A stretch of 64,000 nucleotides of DNA from Isoetes taiwanensis (lineage: Eukaryota > Streptophyta > Lycopodiopsida > Isoetales > Isoetaceae): the NCBI GenBank assembly GCA_021234155.1, contig JAJEKV010000414.1, positions 124,001-188,000 of the forward strand. Direction: 5' to 3'. Shown here piece by piece: positions 34,724-44,779 of the stretch; the first letter of the stretch is position 1; the number at the start of each line of letters is the position of its first letter. Made by a program: the position numbers and the translations under genes. The notes below the pieces were generated by a model. It did not search any database. It was not told the origin of the DNA and worked only from the letters and a program-made list of their open reading frames with translations.

Positions 34724-34975
34724 GTGGAAACCCTTCCCATTTTTCGTGGAAACACTTCCCGGATTTCAAAATGGGGAAACCCTTCCCCATTTTCTATGGA
34801 AACCTTCCTAATTTCCTTGGAAACCCTTCCTATTTTCCAAACTTAGAAATTCGGACGGGTATCCATGGAAACCCTTCTTGGTTTTAATGAAAGCCGGATG
34901 GGTTTCGACGGAAAATAGGAAGGGTTTCCATGGAAATTTGGAAGGGTTTCTACGGAAAATAGGAAGGGTTTCCAT
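34724..34975. repeat. GGAAACCCTTCC foldback repeat, copy of site 2
   Basis: Near-identical to 13,733-13,984, with small run-length differences. It again lies just before the hairpin and TATA cassette (35,036-35,180). Confidence 0.75.
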
Positions 34976-35035
34976 TGGAGGCCAACTCAAATCGGTAAGA
35001 GAAAACTGATTTTTTAGGAGGTGTCTTATGGAGGA

Positions 35036-35130
35036 GTAATGGCCGAGTGGGCGATTTGGTTATAATGGCCCGGCGGTGGGGCAGTCATGGCGGCATGTGA
35101 CAAACCGAAATGGCCTCGATCATTACCGAT
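35036..35130. repeat. Inverted repeat before promoter, copy 2 (degraded)
   Basis: Counterpart of 14,047-14,140. TAATGGCCGAGTGGGC and AAATGGCCTCGATCATTA still pair in part, but several CTG/CAG-containing pieces present in copy 1 are missing, which weakens the stem. Confidence 0.45.
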
Positions 35131-35157
35131 GTAAAAGTCCAGACCATGCACATGTGC

Positions 35158-35180
35158 GGTGACGTGGCGGAGGTATAAAA
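35158..35180 (+). promoter_or_regulatory. TATA promoter of the small signal-peptide gene, copy 2
   Basis: GGTGACGTGGC then TATAAAA at 35,174-35,180, followed by a leader of about 380 bases to the ATG at 35,558. ACGTGGC is a G-box-like core common in plant promoters. Confidence 0.6.
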
Positions 35181-35557
35181 GGTTTATTTTTCATGTCAGC
35201 AAGCCCTTTTCGCGTTGTCGCCGAAAGTCCAGGCAATGGCGCCTGCGGTTCGCTAACCAGCTATGGCGCCCGTTGTTTTTGGCGGCGTTGGCCTTGAATC
35301 TGCTGTTGCTATTGGCGTAATTTGGTTTAAGTTTTAAGTTTCTTGAGAGGTTCGATTTTTGGATCTTCGGTTATGGCGCTTGTTGCTTTCTTGTCAGGCG
35401 ATGCGTTCTAATCTTCTGTTGCTGCTTCATTACGAAGTTTGGCGTCTGTAGAGAGGTTTCTTGCATGTTCTTGATAAAAGTTATTGCATGCAAGTTTTAA
35501 CTTGCTTTTTGCTTGTTTAGCATCTTTAACAAGTGTTTGGACGCGCGGATCTTCAAA

Positions 35558-36083
35558 ATGGTAAGCAGGCATGTTGTAATATTAGATTATTTTTGCAAGA
35601 TTTTAACACTATTCTGTCTTTTTCTTGCAGGTTTCCGTGGAGAGGTTTAATGTGTGCTTGATCATGGCGTCTGTCGTGCTTTTGATTTTGGTGTCGGCTT
35701 CCAAACATTGCTTAAGTTTTTCTTGTAGTATTATGGAGGATGTTGAGAGTGATGACCCGACATTTAATCTTGATATTACTCAAGAAATGTCTAGTGACGA
35801 GTTGAAGAATTATGAGCAAGATAATTCGTTTACTCTTGCTGCTACTGTCAGATCTAAAGATGAGCCCGAGTTACAAGCCTTTCTTTCTAATGTTCAGTCT
35901 GTTAAGTGGTATAGTGTTAGTAATATTGCAGATGAGAAAGAGGACTTCTTACCTCTGGATTCTGACTTGTTAAAGGAGGCAAATAATGTTGAAGACGTGA
36001 TCTTTTTTATTTTGATTCCTGGAATGAAGATCTTTGATCTCGATCTCTTGTACTCCAAAACTTTTGAATGCAATGGAAATTAA
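35558..36083 (+). CDS. Small secreted or anchored protein, intact two-exon gene
   Basis: The start ATG (35,558-35,560) is the last codon of exon 1. The intron is 35,561-35,630, with donor GTAAGCAGG and a T-rich acceptor TTTTTCTTGCAG. Exon 2 is 35,631-36,083 and gives a protein of 151 residues. Residues 1-30 hold a hydrophobic stretch (VCLIMASVVLLILVSASK), which fits a signal peptide or N-terminal anchor. Residues 35-75 are acidic and Ser-rich. A hydrophobic VIFFILIPG lies near residue 125. No family is recognised. It has a TATA box, a long leader and a proper intron, so it reads as a real transcription unit, yet it sits between a foldback repeat and a transposon inside a duplicated block. Copy 1 is frameshifted at a CTG/CAG cluster. 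A T-run length difference decides whether the protein ends at VIFLF or continues. Confidence 0.5.
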
Positions 36084-36354
36084 ATTTTTCAAAAACTTGT
36101 ATTGTCTATGAAAAACTTGTATTGGGCCATTATGGTTTATAATAATGGCAATCTAAAAAACAGTGGAAATTGCACGGTCTTCACCTTTATGTATGACGTG
36201 ACCCAAAAGCATGCATTTAAAAATGTGACAACCATAAAACCGGCTTGTTGAATAAAAAGCAAGTATGTTCCATCCCAAATATACCCTTTTAATGCAAACC
36301 GGCCGTCCCGGCATAAAGTGTCGTTAATTAGGTAAATAAGTATCCACTTCAACT

Positions 36355-37368
36355 ACGTAAAGTTTGGGTAGTTTCATTACGAAAATTTCGTCCAATCCTA
36401 GAGTGACACGTGTGCAACATTCTTTTCGTAATTGTTCAATTAGTTGCATTCTAAGTTTCTAGTTGCATTCCGAGATCTCTACTTGCATTGCTTCCTATTA
36501 CTTGTATTTTGCCTTGCATTCTAGTTTCTTGATTAATTTACAAGAGATTTCTATTTACTACCGGGAATTGAACCCCCGGTGAAACCATAGCTAGTAAAAA
36601 AGATTGGAGCCGGTTACATAAAACGTATTCGTAAAACAGAGCATGTCTATACAAAGAAGACAACATTCCTATACAAAATATCGAATGCGGAAGCCATATT
36701 TTAAGAATGCGGGATGTATTCATCACCAAATGAGCAGATTTTTGCAGCTTACCATATATGAATGCACAAGCTTTCCATGACGGTTAGCGAAGTTTGCCGA
36801 TGATATCTACGGTGCCGCCCCCGGACCGTAAACGTCGGAAAGAAAGCAAAGTATAGTATAGTAAAGAAAAAAATGAGAGTAAAGTATGTGAAAGAAAGAA
36901 GCGGCAGAAAGCAAAGAACAAAAGAAAGCAAGGTAAACGAAAGAAATAAAGCAAAGAAAACAAAGAAAGCAAGTATAGAAAGGAATGGCGGAAAGCAAAT
37001 AAACAAAGGAAGCAAAGTACATGAAAGAATAAAGCAAAGAAAACAATGAAAGCAAGTATACGAAAGAAAAAGCTGCAAAAAAGATCGGTCGGAAGTATGC
37101 TTGCTTTGATCTTTAACCCGCAAACAAACAAAACACTAAAGACCTAGAAGACTAAAAATATTATTTCTTCTACGCAGCCAAGGCGCCATAATCTTGCAAA
37201 GCCGTCCGATCTTGCGGACAGCCAAGGCCATAGCTATAGCTCAATGGCAAAGATAGAAGGGCCATAGCCAACAAAGCCGCCATAGCCGAAAGTGCCATTG
37301 CCGCAAAGATCACAGGGAAAATAAAGATACAATGCCACGTCGTAATAAAACTACCCAAAACTTTACGC
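36355..37368. mobile_element. 1.0 kb terminal-inverted-repeat element, copy 2
   Basis: Same ends as copy 1 (ACGTAAAGTTTGGGTAGTTT and AAACTACCCAAAACTTTACG) and the same internal minisatellite. It is not an independent insertion but was carried along with the block duplication. Confidence 0.65.
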
Positions 37369-37374
37369 TTGCAA

Positions 37375-37466
37375 TAATTACATTTTTAGTTGAAATTCCG
37401 CCGTGTCGGTAGACCCGTACCGGCGCGCCCACCTTCCACGGGCGGAATTTCAACTAAAATGTAATT
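37375..37466. repeat. Hairpin with 20-base arms, copy 2
   Basis: AATTACATTTTTAGTTGAAA and TTTCAACTAAAATGTAATT pair around a GC-rich loop with GGCGCGCCC. The left arm has one extra T against copy 1. Confidence 0.7.
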
Positions 37467-37537
37467 TTGTATACAAAAGTTATATGCGAATAGAAATTTC
37501 AGGCCCGTATATATAGGGTTTAAGGCACTCCCCGAGC

Positions 37538-39600
37538 ATGGACATGGCAGCTCGAGCTTAATCCACTTCTATGGAGTGGCATTGGTCGATCTTCTACTCT
37601 TCGAAATACTTCCTCGCCCATTGCGTGCTTTTATCGCCTTACTCGTAACTGTGCGCAAGCTTTGGAACAAACTTATCGTTTCTCAATTGTATTGGGAGCG
37701 CTGCGAATCCATATCTTCCACACCCTCTTTCCTCCTCGAGTTATTATCGACAATAGAAATCTCAAACCAATCCGGGCGCAGGTTATATCACTATACACAA
37801 ACTCTTGGCGTAACATTTCGACCCATTTAATCCCCTACAAAATCTCCCATTCATATACACTGTATGTTCTCGGCATGGTTTGGTTTGCTTCGCGTGAAGA
37901 TGGGCGGTTTCTTATCTTTAGCACTATGCAATCCGTGTTGAATGAATGGTTAGATATGCCCCTTATTGCTTTCGTCTCATATAAGACCGGAAAGCCTGTC
38001 TTGTATTATCTACGAAATTATCGCCCGAGAAGACGGATCTTTTTTCTCGCTAGTAGGGGACCACTCCATGATTTATCCGCTTTGATACAAGAACGGATTT
38101 GTGGGAGAAGATTTTGATTCGAGGCCTTCTTGAGGGTGATGATGATAACCTGTGTTTTAAGGATATGGTGGCTGTAGGGAAATTCTATCTTTATTCTCGA
38201 TAGAAGCCGGTGATGATTATGCCGTTGCCTTTGTGCGAAACGTGGGCCCGTGATAGTAAGGTATGCAGATCGATCCGACGGATCGCGATTCTCGAAGACG
38301 AGCATGCAAGAGTTGCATGCGTTGCTGCATGCATTGCATGCATTTCGGCCTCTCATCCGTTAGGGATCGCTTATTTCTTCCCCGCATCTCGCTTCTCGCC
38401 TTCTCATCTACGCTTTCTCGCCCGCCAGTTGTTTCGTGTTATGTTCTATGCTCTCCCTCCCTCCCCTCCCTTAAGTATTTTGTTTATATATGTTGTTCAA
38501 GGTGGCACGCTAGCTTTTAATCCCCTCGCTTTTTGAGGTTTTGGTTCTTCTCTATTGTGTTTTGTGGTCTTATCTGTATTGTATGCGTTGCACGACGGCG
38601 TTGGTTTCTTTTTGGGCGTGGGTTTTGGGAAGTTTAGCATACGTTGTCTAGCCCCGCTTGGGGCTTATCGCTAGGTTTTTCCTCGAAAACCCGAAGTATG
38701 GGTTTTTTAATCCGGCGATAAGCCTAGGCGTGTACACTAGCCAAACATCTATGATATATTTTTGTATTTTGGGGTCCAGGTGTTATGACTGGATATTCCC
38801 TGTATTTTTTGTTTTTTGGGTAGCTTGCGATATGCAGCTACCCACTCTCTACCATTGTAATTACACTGCTGGGATGAATAGAAAAGCCCCATCCATTCCT
38901 CTTGCATGGGTTGACCTTTCGTGGCATTTCCTATCATTCTTGTTTCTCTTCGACCTGACCTTTCCTGGCGTATCCCTTCCTGGCGTTTCTTATCGTTCTC
39001 GGTTCTCTTCTACCTTGGCCTGCGTTGACCTTTCCTGGCGCATCCCTTCCTGGCGTTTCCTATCTTTCTCGTATCTCTTCCTATCCTTCTCGTCTCGCTT
39101 CTACCTCGGCATTCCTCCACTATGGGGCAATTCTTGAGCCTTCATCTCGGATCGACAGGGAAGTTCTCTCTTTTTCAGGCGTTGTTTGTGTCATGTTAGC
39201 CGCATTCGAGAATGATTTGTTAGAGAAAGAAGTTTTTCGTTGTCGATTTAAATGAGCAACTTACCCCCATGTCATGTCCATATTTGGGTTAAATGGGAAG
39301 TCTGGTGATGGTGGGAAAAAGGCGTGATTCTTCTCATGTTTGCTTTTGGAAATTGGATGCAGAGTGGAACCTCATTTTCATTCTCACGAGATCTTTCTCA
39401 CGACTTTGTTGATCATTGGTTTCGATCTTGTGTCACATTTGTTGAGGACCACAACCGACTTTACTATTACGCCATGTAGAATTTTTACTATTCCGGGCTG
39501 CCTTTCATTGGACTCATCAATGTGTGGCAATTAATCTCGACGACCATCATAACCTCCGGTTTGATTGCGGATCGAGATCATACCATTTTTCATCAAGATA
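37538..39600 (+). pseudogene. F-box/kelch-like protein, broken copy 3 with insertion
   Basis: Same gene as at 16,546, again with TATATATAGG about 30 bases before the ATG. This copy has the longest mid-protein frame: SHSYTLYV, then SVLNEWLDMPLI, KTGKPVLYYLRNYRPRRR and LHDLSALIQERICGRRF (to 38,117). After GTGGGCCCGTGATAGTAAGGTATG at about 38,263 an unrelated 0.95 kb sequence intervenes, and the gene resumes at 39,213 with ATTTGTTAGAGAAAG. Downstream frames show SHVCF-type remnants. All three copies are non-functional as written. Confidence 0.6.
38264..39212. mobile_element. 0.95 kb insertion in F-box copy 3, solo-LTR-like
   Basis: Present only in this copy; the other two read straight across. 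GTATG on the left and GAATG on the right may be an imperfect 5-base target duplication. The middle has a TATATTTTTGTATTTTGG stretch and a GGGATGAATAGAAAAGC poly(A)-signal-like region. The right part is built of tandem CCTTTCCTGGCG words (38,960-39,090). A CATGCATTGCATGCATT run is near its left end. There is no coding domain. A solo LTR or other non-autonomous insertion fits best. Confidence 0.5.
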
Positions 39601-40321
39601 GCCCTCCCGGCCAATTTTCTTTTCTATTTGCCTTTAAGCCCACAATCAAAAGACTTCTTTGAATGGATCGGCACAATCTTTGCTTACGTGCCAATTTTGC
39701 GGTGATTGTGCAAAGTTGAAAAACAATGTTCATAATTCAAATTGACTCTAGGGCTTGGATAGATAAATATTGCATCTCTAAAGGCAAGATTTCACTTTTC
39801 TTAGATACTTTTCTCGTGCAACAAATGTTCTTTTATTTTTAAATTTGGATTATTTGAATCGTTGTTTACAACATTGAAGAAGTGTTGTAGTTATGCATGC
39901 AAATCAATTCATCTTTTGAGAAGTATCATGTCCTTCATGCCTCCTATTAGGTTAATAATCTCATTTTCATTTTCCAAACTCGTTTTTAGCATGTTTGCTC
40001 AGCAGATCTCGTAGAGCATGTAGTTTTTGGTCTATGATGTTCATTCCATTTAAAATTGCTATGTGTTGGATAGGTTAATTTTGCTATATTTGGAAGGCAT
40101 TTTGCTTTATAATTTCAATTAAAAAAGACATTCAGGGCATGTAGTCATCTGTCCTGCCATGTTTAAAAAAATAATTTATTATCTTCAAACTTTTGCTACC
40201 CTTGACATTATTAGCAAAGATCTCTTTGTCTAGCTTTGTCGACATTCATTTTTTCATAATGATCTTAGCTGTTTTCAGCTGGTAAAATATGAACACAACT
40301 TTCTACTAATTGGCGGTGGCG

Positions 40322-40450
40322 TCAATTAATCCAAAGCAAAATTTGAACAACGGTACTTTGAGGACTTATGTTTGTTACATGTTTCAATTAATCCAAAGCA
40401 AAATTCGTAACAACGGTACTTTGAGGACTTATGTTTGTTACATGTTTCGA
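40322..40450. repeat. 62-base tandem duplication, copy in block C
   Basis: TCAATTAATCCAAAGC begins at about 40,322 and again at about 40,385, as in block A and unlike block B. Confidence 0.8.
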
Positions 40451-40927
40451 TTTCGGAATGGAAAGATTGCAACCGAAGGACTCATATCATCCGAAGTTTC
40501 AAAGTACTATTACAATGTTGATAGATAAAAATGCCGGTAACATGTAGAACATGTATCAAAGTTAAAGAAGAATGGGGAAAGATTGAGAAAGACGGTAAAA
40601 ATGAAATAAAAGGAAATGCAAAGAAATTCAATGGAGTTAAAGCATTGATTCTCGTAGTTATGCAAGAGAGGCTATAATGCAAGAGCAAAGATGCAAAAGA
40701 AACCAAAGGCAATTAGCAAAAGCAAATCAAAACCAAAGGCAATTAACAAAAACAACGGGTATCAGTTGAGAAGAGGAAGCATATCGAGGCTTCAACAAAG
40801 ACGAAAGCAAATTATGTGTGGAAACCAAAGGCAATTAGAGAACCCCAGAATAAAGTTATAGGACCTGCAAGTTTCTCACGGAAGGAGAAAACAAACAAGC
40901 ATTTCAGTTTTCTAGTTCTTTTGTCTT

Positions 40928-41473
40928 CACCTTTTATGGATTGAACTAATAAGCTACTAACTAAAAAGACAATTTCTCACACAAGATAGTGTAATTCTTT
41001 ATTAAAAAGAGATTGGGTACAACACGGGAAAACTTCAACCGCTCACACAAGATAGTGGAATTCTCTATTAAAAAGAGAGATTGGGTACAACAAGGGAAAA
41101 GTTCAACCGCCCAACCATGGAACTAGCACTCCTTGATCACAAGCACTTTTGATCGGAGAAATATCCCGCTACAAGTCCCCAAGACACGCCGCTAGTTCCT
41201 CCCTCGAACTAAGATGCAATCTCTGAGCCAATCTTGAAGCTACCAATGATGCCCTTGTTTTCCAAGGCATGTCCTTTTAAACCCCAATGATCTATTCTCG
41301 TCCAATAGTCCATTATTGGCTCTAAGACACTGCACTAAGATTAGCATCATCTTATCCTTAATCTATTCCAATCATAGATAACTAGTATAGAGTAGCTAAT
41401 TCTATATTTGATGGTGCACTATGATTGGCATGACAATAGAATAGCTAATTCTAGTCTGGACTTTATCATAACA
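40928..41473 (-). repeat. 3' LTR of chromovirus copy C
   Basis: Nearly identical to the LTR at 18,982-19,534, including its 70-base internal duplication. It differs from the 5' LTR of the same element (46,271-46,707), which lacks that duplication and has extra bases after TTGGCTCTGGCTCC. On the minus strand it starts TGTTATGATAAAGTCC. Confidence 0.7.
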
Positions 41474-41483
41474 TTCTAACTTT

Positions 41484-41900
41484 TTAGAATGTATTTGTAT
41501 GTACGTGGTAAAGAATCGGTTGTCCCGGTTGGAAAAGTAGAAGAACCCGTTGAAATAATATAGGCTTGTTACATTCATTCTTGCAGTAAACTTCCCCGTA
41601 AGCTTCCAACAAAGGTAAATAATGTTCAAATAATCCTTTGTTTTGTAAGCTTTCCAACAAAGGTAAATAATGTTCAAATAATCCTTTGTTTTCCATTCTC
41701 AAGGTCGTTATGTGGCACCTCCTTATACTTCACCAAATATTTGGCGATTAGTACTACGACCCTTATGCCTCATAAGGTTGATACACGGATTATCATCCAC
41801 TAACATTGGTCCCGATGCGTATGTACCAACGTGGGTTAACTCCTTTAAATGGCCCGAGATATTCCACATTAAAAGAATTATGCATCTTCCAAGTATCCGG
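41484..41900 (-). pseudogene. Chromodomain-like tail of chromovirus copy C
   Basis: The minus strand shows MENKGLFEHYLPLLE twice because of a tandem duplication, followed by CNKPILFQ. The YLVKYK part clear in copy B is frame-broken here. In chromoviruses this C-terminal module follows integrase and directs insertion into marked chromatin. Confidence 0.5.
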
Positions 41901-42018
41901 CAATTCCAACCTAAACATTATCATTTATCTTTTCAGTGATCCTAAAAGGTCCATAAAATCTGGTGACAAGCTTGTGCTTTTTCTGTTCGGAAGCTTAAAG
42001 ATTCTAATGAATACCCAA

Positions 42019-43250
42019 TCATCCACCTGATATAGAACATGTCCCAGATTTCCTATTCACTTGACGAGTGTACCTTTTATGAGCAACAAAGAGTGCTGCT
42101 CTCGTGGATTCCAAAATGATATCCATATCTTTAGCAACTTCGATCCATATCTTTAGCAACTCGACCGCCTCCATCACACCTTCCGCCACTTTAATAACGT
42201 GGATTTGGAGGTAAAACCCCCCGCATAACATAAAAATGTGATAAACCTGTGGCTGAGTGTGTGGCCATGTTATAAGCAAACTAAACTGTGGCAGAGTGTG
42301 TGGCCATGTTATAAGCAAACTAAACCACTGGCAAATACCGCTCTCAATCAGAAATATGCTCATGTACAAAATGCGTAACATGCATAGGAGAATTCTATGA
42401 GTAACTTCCGTCTCGCCCATCAAGATGGGGATGGAAAGTCGTGGAGAAATGCATCCTATATGATAAACCCGTATCTGAGTGTGTGGCCATGTTATAAGCA
42501 AACTAAACCACCGGCAAATACCGCTCTTAATCAGAAATCTGCTCATGTACAAGTGCGCGAACATGCTTAGGAGAATTTATGAGTAACTTCCATCCGCGTC
42601 AAGGTGGGGATGGAAAGCTGTGGAGAAATGCATCCTTGTACCTAGATTTGTAAACAACGCTCTTCAAAACTTGCTGCAAAACTTTGTATCTCTGAAAAAT
42701 TATTACCTCTGGCAATCCATGGTTCTTAAATACTTCTTTCAAAAATAACCGTGTAGCATCATGAGCTTTTAATGTCTTTTTGCAAGGAATAAAGATTGCA
42801 TACTTACTCAGACGGTCCACAATGGTTCAAACCTGATCATTATGTTGTTTTCTCCGTGGAACACTAACAAAGTCCATACTGATATGCTGAAAAGGTTTTT
42901 CCGAGTGCCATCAATAATCATGGTACCTTCTTGGCATGGGAATCTTTGATTTTCTGACACATAAGACAGTTTTCCACAAATGCAACAACATCTTTTCCTA
43001 TAGTTTTCCAATAGAAATACTTTGAAACCAAATCATGAGTGTTAAAAATACCCCTTATGACCTGCTATTCGTACCTCATGGCATTCTCGCAGAACCGTTT
43101 CCCTGAATTGTGGAGTAACACAAAGACAATTTTTAAAAAATAAAAATCCTTCGCGAAAATAGAAATTGTCAATAATGCATTGCTGGCTTTCATGCAAATC
43201 AATCCAAACACTACCAAATTCATTATCTTGCGTATATATACCCTTCATTG
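42019..43250 (-). pseudogene. Integrase of chromovirus copy C
   Basis: Read from high to low. ETVLRECHEVRIAGHKG (43,080-43,042) is the His/Cys zinc-binding region. Then come the QRFPCQEG remnant and MDRLSKYAIFIPCKKT (42,820 onward), the start of the catalytic core, with LKAHDATRLFLKEVF and NHGLPEVII. The C-terminal part has ILESTRAALFVAHKRYTRQVNRK near 42,060-42,130. The Asp-Asp-Glu residues cannot all be placed because frames shift, and a segment of about 220 bases is duplicated at 42,239-42,640. Integrase would insert the cDNA. It is not functional as written. Confidence 0.75.
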
Positions 43251-43259
43251 TCCCAAATG

Positions 43260-44040
43260 TGCTTTCCCGCCAAAGGGAAAAATTATTCACCTGAATAATG
43301 TCATCTGAATGACGCACACGACTAAGTGCATCGGCAACTTTATTCTGTGCACCTGGCTTATAATGAATAGCATTAGCATCAACCCCAAAACGATGTAACA
43401 ACTCTACCCATTTAACCTGGCGTGGGCTTGCAGAAGCTTGTGTCAATAGTGTCAATAAAAATTGAATGCTTTGTTGGTTTGTTTTAATATAAAATCACTA
43501 CCCATAAGATAATGTTTCCAAATTTTTAGAACATGCACAATAGCCAATAGTTCTTTCTCATATAAAGTTTACTTTAATTCAAGCAGGTAATTAAGCTTGC
43601 TATGACGCCAAAAGCAATAGGATGTCCATCCCCTTTCTCATCTTGCCCCTATAGAAGAACCACTTGCATCAAGACAAAGAAACAAAATATTGCTTTAGAA
43701 AAATCTCGCAATCGCAAAATGGGCGTGGTAATAAGGCATTGCTTCAAAGATTGAAAAGCCTGTACTTGAGAACGCCCCAATGAAAGGGTGTGTCATACTT
43801 CAACAAACTTGTTAATGGCAAAGCCAACTAAACGAAATTATGAACACACCGCTTGTAGTAGCTACAAAGTCCCAAAAGAAACGCACTTGGTGACATTTTG
43901 TAGAACCGGCCAATTTTCCACCACTTGCACTTTTGGGGTGTTCAACCCGACCTTTTCCGTAAAACTACATGTCCAACATACTCAATTTGAGTTTGAAAGA
44001 AAAACTCTTCTTACGGTTTAACTAAAATTTTTCATCACGA
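43260..44040 (-). pseudogene. RNase H region of chromovirus copy C
   Basis: The frame from 43,455 has LLTQASASPRQVKWVELLHRF, then IHYKPGAQNKVADALSRV. WVELL, YKPG and NKVADALSR are typical of the end of the gypsy RNase H domain, which removes RNA during cDNA synthesis. The upstream part (43,460-44,040) is in several frames, including the LSAREL-type and YG-type blocks expected there, but is heavily broken. Confidence 0.7.
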
Positions 44041-44044
44041 TAAT

Positions 44045-44755
44045 GTGTTCAACACTGACTTAAATATCTATGCGCCATTCCGCTATAAACCAAAATATCA
44101 TCCAAAAAGACCACCACAAACTTGCCCAAAAAGGGGTCTCAAAACTCTACTCATCATTTGACAAAGAGTTACAGGTGCATTAGTTAGTCCAAAAGGCATA
44201 ACTAAAAATTCATAATGACCATAGGGTGTGCGAAAAGTCGTTTTATGAATGTCCGGTTCATCACACGAACTCGATGATATCCAGATTGAAACTATTTTAT
44301 CAAGATGGTGGCGCCTTCAATTGATCCAAAGAAGTCATCCACTGAGGAAAAGGATACTTATTCTTTATTATGAACTTATTGAGGGCCCTGTAATCAATAC
44401 ACATACGAAAAGAACCATCTTTTTTGTTAACCAAAAGAACTGGTGCTCTATATGGTGAGCTACTTTCTCAGATCAAACCACAATCCATCAAGTTTTGAAC
44501 CTGCTTTTGAACTTATCAAGCATAACGGTGACATTCTTAGAAGGATGTTTCACTATTGGTTCAGTTCCTGGAACCAACTCAATGTGATGATTTTCTGGGT
44601 CTATCGGTGGCATCTCCACAACATCGTCTTTAAACAATGCCTCATACTTATTAAGAAACTGCAAACGAGCATGATCCAAATCATTAGTAACAGTGGTTGC
44701 TAGCTCATGAAGAAAAACGTATACAAGGTAAACTCCTATGGGCTCTTGTCGCACA
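44045..44755 (-). pseudogene. Reverse transcriptase of chromovirus copy C with linker
   Basis: The frame from 44,754 begins with the post-protease linker (LHELATTVTNDLDHARLQF, then NHHIELVPGTEPIVKHP), the spacer before gypsy reverse transcriptase. Below it the fingers block [17 protein letters not shown] (about 44,430), the [15 protein letters not shown] block (about 44,200) and the catalytic LDDILVYS (about 44,090) occur in different frames. It matches copy A (22,120-22,808), where the second half is one open frame. Frame changes fall at ATCAAG against ACTGAAG and CCAAAG against CCAGT, that is, at CTG/CAG. Confidence 0.8.
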
Positions 44756-44779
44756 CATCTTTTAAAGCAAAGATGACTA

